Notes under the pieces: generated by a model
Seen by the model: only the letters and a program-made list of their open reading frames with translations
Told to the model about the DNA's origin: nothing
The model's database searches: none
In this document: in pieces, positions 59,082-64,000 of the stretch
How the letters are laid out: every line of letters begins with the position of its first letter
How positions within the stretch are numbered: position 1 is the first letter of the stretch
Origin: Balaenoptera acutorostrata
Lineage: Eukaryota > Chordata > Mammalia > Artiodactyla > Balaenopteridae
Assembly: GCF_949987535.1 (NCBI RefSeq)
Contig: NC_080073.1
Span: 93,473,344 to 93,537,343 of the forward strand
Length of the DNA stretch: 64,000 nucleotides
Direction: 5' to 3'
Made by a program: the position numbers and the translations under genes

Positions 59082-60317
59082 GTAAGAGGCTGGTGCAACT
59101 CCCGCGTTAAACTGGCACGCCGCACCCAGCTTCTTGTGTGCCTGGGGGACTTGTCGCATTATCAGGGGTCAGATGGCTCTGATCACAGATGGTTCAGAGT
59201 CTGTGTAGCTTTAGTGAGCTGGGTTGAAGAAAAACATCCACCTGCCTCTATTGAGATGCATGAGATTTATTTAGTAAAATGGCTCAAACATCGTACAAAC
59301 ACCCAGTGTATCATTGTATAATATAGTCTTAGGTGAACGCAAGTTGCAATTTTGTAAATCAAATCATATCTTAAATTTAACTCGAGGAGCTTATTCTGAA
59401 GAGAAAATCTGCTTCGAATCCCTTTGTAAGGCTAATACTGTTTAAACATCAATACCTGCCCCCAGAAAGTAGCATTTATTGACGAACTGCCATCCTGAAA
59501 TCTCACTCCTTGCCTTCAGTGCCTGCAGCATGCCCAGGGATGTGGTGAAGGCTGAAGGAGAGCCGAGGTGCAGGGTGTGTAGGAGTTGGCCCGGTGGACA
59601 AGGAGATGAAGGCATTTCCCTCAGAGGGTGCAGCAGAGGCACAGTAAATGCCCATAACGTGCTTAGAACAAAGCCTGGCACGTAGTATACACTGAATAAG
59701 TATTAATGGTTGTAGCTTTTATTTTTATAAGCTGTATAAACAGCGTGAGTAGAAAGTAGCTTAGTTTGTACTTGAATTTTTCTGTTGAGACATAATAACT
59801 TGGCGTTTTGTTTAGGACAGAAGGTGACAAGAGGTAATATAGTCAGGAACCTGTTTGTGCAGCTTGCATTTCAAAATGGTACTGGCACATTGTAATTTTA
59901 CAAAAGTTTACAAAAGTTTAAAATTAGCAGTGAAATATCACCCCCTCTATCAGATGGACAGAGCCGTGCTCACTGCACAGACTGCTGCTTTACGGGGTTA
60001 ACTTCCAGTCATTCTGTCTCCTGCTCTAATAACAAAGGATTTTGCTCTATTTCATGACAAAGCGTTGTAGGAGCCCAGGCGGGCATACAGCTCTGCATTC
60101 CAAAATGAGTGCAAGAACCAGGATGGGGAAGCAGAAATGAGGGTGTGAGGATGCAGAAAAGAAAAGACTGTCACTGCTCCTAGACATTTGTTTACTGGTG
60201 CTAAGCCATGCCAGCCCTTTGCCTGTGTCTGCACTTGTGGGAAGCCACTGGGAATTCTGTGCTGTGAATTTATGGAAATTTTGAGTATGGCTGGCCTTCA
60301 TGTGTAACGATCACTAG

Positions 60318-60515
60318 TTTCTATTGACCTCTTACTATATGCCAGGCACTGTTCTGAATGCTCTATATGTAATAACTCACATCAGCATCGTGAGATGGGT
60401 CTATTATACCCATTTTACAGATGAGGAAACCAAGGCAGAGAGCAGTGGAATAATATATCCAGGGTCACAAAACTCTAAGCGTGGATCTTAGATTTGGTTG
60501 TAGGCAGTTTGGCTG
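60318..60515 (-). repeat. MIR SINE (ancient)
   Basis: ATGCCAGGCACTGTTCTGAA and CCCATTTTACAGATGAGGAA mark a MIR in reverse orientation, moderately preserved. Confidence 0.75.
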
Positions 60516-61054
60516 GAGAGCCCAGGCTCACCCCACTGCTGTAAGTGGGGTGCCCAAGTGTTCTGTTTGCCGGGAAGAGTCCTGATTGATAGTTTTGTCC
60601 CAGAGGAAATATTAATAGTGCCCCCTTCAATTTGGACACTAAATTATGTAGTGTCTCAAACTGGACTACCTCAAGGCCACATGATAACATGATTTAGGTA
60701 CTCCAGCTACTGGCTCTTTTCCATTATGACTTAATGGATTGAATGGCATTCTCTTAACTTCCTATCTTTCCTTAGTTATATACTGGCTCTTTCACAAATG
60801 GATGTATGTATTCCTTACCACTAGTCTGTGAGATATGTACATTTTTATGGTTCTTTTTAGTTTTGGGAGCACTTTCATATGCATTATTTCATATGAGGTT
60901 CATTATATGTATCTTTATCTCTGTTTAAAGATGAGGTTGGAGATATTTAAGTAGTATGAATAAAAGCTGAGCAGACATTTATTAAGCCTCTGCTATGTAT
61001 CTGGCACTGCATTAGATGTGGGGATGCAAGAGGAACTTAGATATTGTTGTAGAC

Positions 61055-61525
61055 AGAATATTGCTTGCCTGTCCTCCAAATGTGTCCGGGTCCTAATTCC
61101 CAAAACATGTGCATATTTTACCTCACAAAGGGATTTTGCAGATGTGATTAAGTTAAAGATTTTGAGATGAGAAGATTATTCGGGTGGATCTAATGTAATC
61201 AGAAAACTCCTTATAAGTGAAAGAAGGAAGTGGCAGAGCCAGCATCAGGGTGACATGGGTGAGAAAGACCTCGCGGTCCATTGCTCGCATGAGGACGGAG
61301 GAAGGGGCCATGAGCTGAGAGACGTGGGCACCTGTAGAAGCTGGAAAAGGCGAGGAAACGGTTCTCCCCTCGAGCCTCCAGAAGGCACGTAGCACTGTCG
61401 GCCCCTTGGTTTTAGCTCAGGGAAGCACGTTCTGGACTTCTGGCCTCCAGAACTGTAAGATGATACAGTTGTGTTGTTTTAGGCCACTGTGTCTGTGGTT
61501 ATTTGTTACAGCATGATTGCTGCCC
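61055..61525 (+). repeat. Ancient LTR remnant (ERVL-MaLR-like)
   Basis: Shows TTTTGCAGATGTGATTAAGT, GTAGAAGCTGGAAAAGGCGA, GAGCCTCCAGAAGGCACGTA, TTCTGGCCTCCAGAACTGTA and TGTTGTTTTAGGCCACTGTG, a common old mammalian LTR pattern. Only the LTR is seen and there are no retroviral genes. The family name is from memory. Confidence 0.65.
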
Positions 61526-62280
61526 TCGAGGAGCACATAGGTTAAGATACAGTAAGTTAACTTCATCCGAAAAAGCAAAAGAAGGTGGGGGGATTTTCTT
61601 GAGCAGGTAATGTTGAGAAGTGCTACATAACCCAGCATTGAAGCGTGTTTTTTTAGGACACATTTACCAGCCTGTGGATGTTTGCCAGGTTGGTCTTGTG
61701 CTTTTCCCGAAATAGCTGGCTCGAAGGGGGTGGAGCCGCCTCTGAACCCTTTCCCGTGACCCTTAGTCCAGGGCTTTTTCCTTTACCCCACACATCTCTC
61801 TCAGCTCCCTGAGTTGGTGCATATGTGCCGGGAGCCCACTGTGGATCGAGGTCTCCACCAGGTGTCCTCCAAGTTCTCAGCATGGTCACTGGTACTTAGT
61901 CACTGAATTGATGGGACATCTTCTCACAGTAGGACCATGCCATGGTCTGCACAGCTGTCTTAGAGACCTTCGTAGAAAGAGAGGCCCATAGTCCTTTACC
62001 TGCAGTTCCCAAATCCAAAGTGCTCTGAAAACCAATTGCTTTTCTGATTTTCTTAATAGCTCACTTGTTGGTGAACCGTCACCTGAACTCTGATGAGGTC
62101 TTTATCTTCATTTATGGTCTTTATTTACTCATTTAGTGTGGCCGTTCATAAGTTTAGCTGCAGAAATGTTAATGAATTTTACTATGGGCTGCTGTCCCTT
62201 ATCCCACGAGTGGTTATGGGTAAGTGTATGCACTGAACTTCCTCAAATACAAAATATTCTGAATTTCAAAACACATGTGG

Positions 62281-62628
62281 TGGGGCTTCCCTGGTGGCGC
62301 AGTGGTTGAGAGTCTGCCTGCCAGTGCAGGGGACACGGGTTCGGGCCCTGGTCTGGGAAGATCCCACATGCCGCGGAGCAACGAGGCCCGTGAGCCACAA
62401 TTACTGAGCCTGCGTGTCTGGAGCCTGTGCTCCGCAACAAAAGAGGCCGCGATAGTGAGAGGCCCGCGCACCGCGATGAAGAGTGGCCCCCGCTTGCCGC
62501 AACTAGAGAAGGCCCTAGCACAGAAACGAAGACCCAACATAGCAATCACTCAATCAATCAATAAATCAATAAATCTTTAAAAAAAAAAAAAAAAAAAAAA
62601 GAAGGTAGCCTTTAAAAAAAAAAAAAAA
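62281..62628 (+). mobile_element. CHR SINE with two-step poly-A tail
   Basis: A complete forward SINE whose tail reads AATAAA-TCTTT (62568-62578), 22 A (62579-62600), GAAGGTAGCCTTT (62601-62613), then a second long A-run. AAAACACATGTGG at 62268-62280 and 62629-62641 (13 bp) encloses it all. A and B boxes are intact (TGGCGCAGTGG; GGTTCGGGCCC has one B-box change). Confidence 0.95.
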
Positions 62629-62694
62629 AAAACACATGTGGCCCCAAGGATATCCAATAAGAGATAAACGGACCTGCACTTTTTTGTTCCATTT

Positions 62695-63100
62695 AGCAAA
62701 TATGTGTTGAACACCGACTGGGCATAAGAAGAAAGGGGTGAGTAAGATCAGACCCTGGCCTCAGGAAGTTCAAGGTCCAGTGGGGAAGGAGACCTTTGGA
62801 GGAGTGATATTAATACATTAACTGCCATAGAAACTTACACATAGGATGCGGTGGGGACATGGGTGACAACACAGCTGGAAGGTTTGTGGGAGGCTTCCCA
62901 GAGGAGACACGGGAGCTTCTTAGTTACAGAAACTAGGGGTGTGACCTTTCTGTGCCTCAGTTTCCTCACCTGTAAAATGTGGATGAGCAAACACTATGAG
63001 TAAGGCTGTTGTGAGGATTAAATTAGTGACTACTTGTGGCATGCTTAGAACAGGCCTACCCGTAGTAAGCTCTATGTAAGTGTGTACTAGTAAAATAAAT
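62695..63100 (+). repeat. Old repeats: unassigned piece then MIR
   Basis: The left part (to about 62905) resembles a LINE2-age repeat (AAATATGTGTTGAACACCGA, GACCCTGGCCTCAGGAAGTT). The right part, from TGCCTCAGTTTCCTCACCTG (62954) to ATGCTTAGAACAGGCCTACC, is MIR in forward orientation. Confidence 0.65.
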
Positions 63101-64000
63101 AGTATATTGAACCTGCTGCCTGATAGTTCTGCAAATGGTTTTTTAAGCCTTAAAATCAGTGCCCAGTGGAGGGCTAAAATTAAAGAAACCTCTGACATGT
63201 TTCCTAAGCTTTTTCTCAGCCTCCTACTGGGGCTTCTTTATATGGAACATTAATAATCCTCTTAAGCAGACCTGCCAGGGACTTCACACAGACATTAGTG
63301 TCTGCTTAATGGGCTCTGGATTTAGGGGCTTCATCTCTCCTTAAGCTCTTAAGAGCTTTACAGCACACGTTATTCCTTCACGCGGAGAGCTAAGGCACTC
63401 TATGGCTGTACCGCCAAGGCCTGTTCAGGGCTGGGGAGGGATAGGTCATCTGCAGACCATCTTCACAGGGGACACGTCCGGGAGTCCGTCTGCTGCTCCT
63501 CCGTCTACTGAGGGCGGAAGGGCGAAGCCTTTCCCTGCCCCTGGAGCCTGGCTGGTTCAGCTTCTCTGAGAACTGACTTAGATCATGGAACACTCTCTAA
63601 TACCCCTAGGAATGTCATTGAAAACGGTCCTGTTTTATTCTCAGCAATGGCCAACCATTGAATCCCAACAGTATTCATCTAATGAGTATCTTCCCCAGTC
63701 TCCTTTCCATTTCAGTTACTGTGGTTAATCATAAAGTATATACTAAACATTTTCAAAAATGGGCTCTACTGAACACTTGTTTGAGGGATATTAATACATG
63801 TTACTCCTAGGATTCTGTCATATAATTTGTTTTAATAACTTATAAGCACAGTGTTTCTAATGTTTCATGTGACTCAATCCTTTTTTTCTTCTTGAGTACC
63901 CTCCATGACTCTTGTTCATTTCCTCTCGGAAACCTCATTTCAGTGGGTTTTGCCCGCAGAACTAAACAGGAACTTGTACCAGGGGAGAATAAAAGTAGCC

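Larger units (their letters stand above)
59082..64000 (+). other. KIF13A: KIF13A intron, 5' part (continues beyond window)
   Basis: Starts with donor GTAAGA and runs to the window end with no further exon recognised. It contains a MIR, an LTR remnant, a CHR SINE with a compound tail, and MIR or older-repeat sequence near 62.7-63.1 kb. The stretches 59.1-60.3 kb and 63.1-64.0 kb are unassigned. Confidence 0.8.

Overview
This is mammalian genomic DNA, most likely from a cetacean (whale or dolphin). The clade call rests on about a dozen copies of the ~300 bp tRNA-Glu-derived CHR SINE (TTCCCTGGTGGCGCAGTGG head, GGTTCGAGCCC B box, AAATAAATAAAT tail), which is the hallmark retroposon of whales and dolphins and their relatives. 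I saw no BovB sequence, which ruminants carry at high density. Two near-full-length L1 elements and several L1 tails belong to the Cetartiodactyla type.

The window lies inside one protein-coding gene on the + strand, KIF13A, a kinesin-3 motor. Seven coding exons of the motor domain are visible with consensus splice sites and an unbroken reading frame: a 13-nt microexon (817-829), then 29195-29255, 46344-46436, 47299-47479, 50151-50238, 58155-58289 and 58969-59081. In human KIF13A numbering, recalled rather than aligned, they encode roughly residues 49 to 277. This covers the Walker A P-loop, switch I (NEESSRSH) and switch II (DLAGSE). The first coding exon(s) lie upstream of the window, and the next exon (starting at the third base of the Lys-277 codon) lies downstream. 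KIF13A was preferred over KIF13B because the exon at 29195 reads VFAFDYCFWSMDESNTTKYA.

Everything else is intron, about 99% of the window. Introns 1-816 and 830-29194 hold nested ancient repeats, an L1-interrupted LTR, a Tigger-like transposon, and an old full-length L1 (about 18.2-25.18 kb) that is itself split by a polyadenylated insert and a CHR SINE. Intron 29256-46343 is a SINE-rich stretch. Intron 50239-58154 is filled by one 6.4 kb sense-oriented L1 that carries a second L1 tail, all between 13-bp target-site duplications. The last intron (59082 to the end) has an LTR remnant and a SINE with a two-step poly-A tail.

There are no bacterial-type features, CRISPR arrays, rRNA genes or functional tRNA genes. 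The most interesting non-genic signals are the KIF13A microexon, CHR SINEs that seem to have carried 3' flanking sequence with them, the L1 with a transduced L1 tail, and a 5' UTR in that L1 that looks built of tandem monomers.
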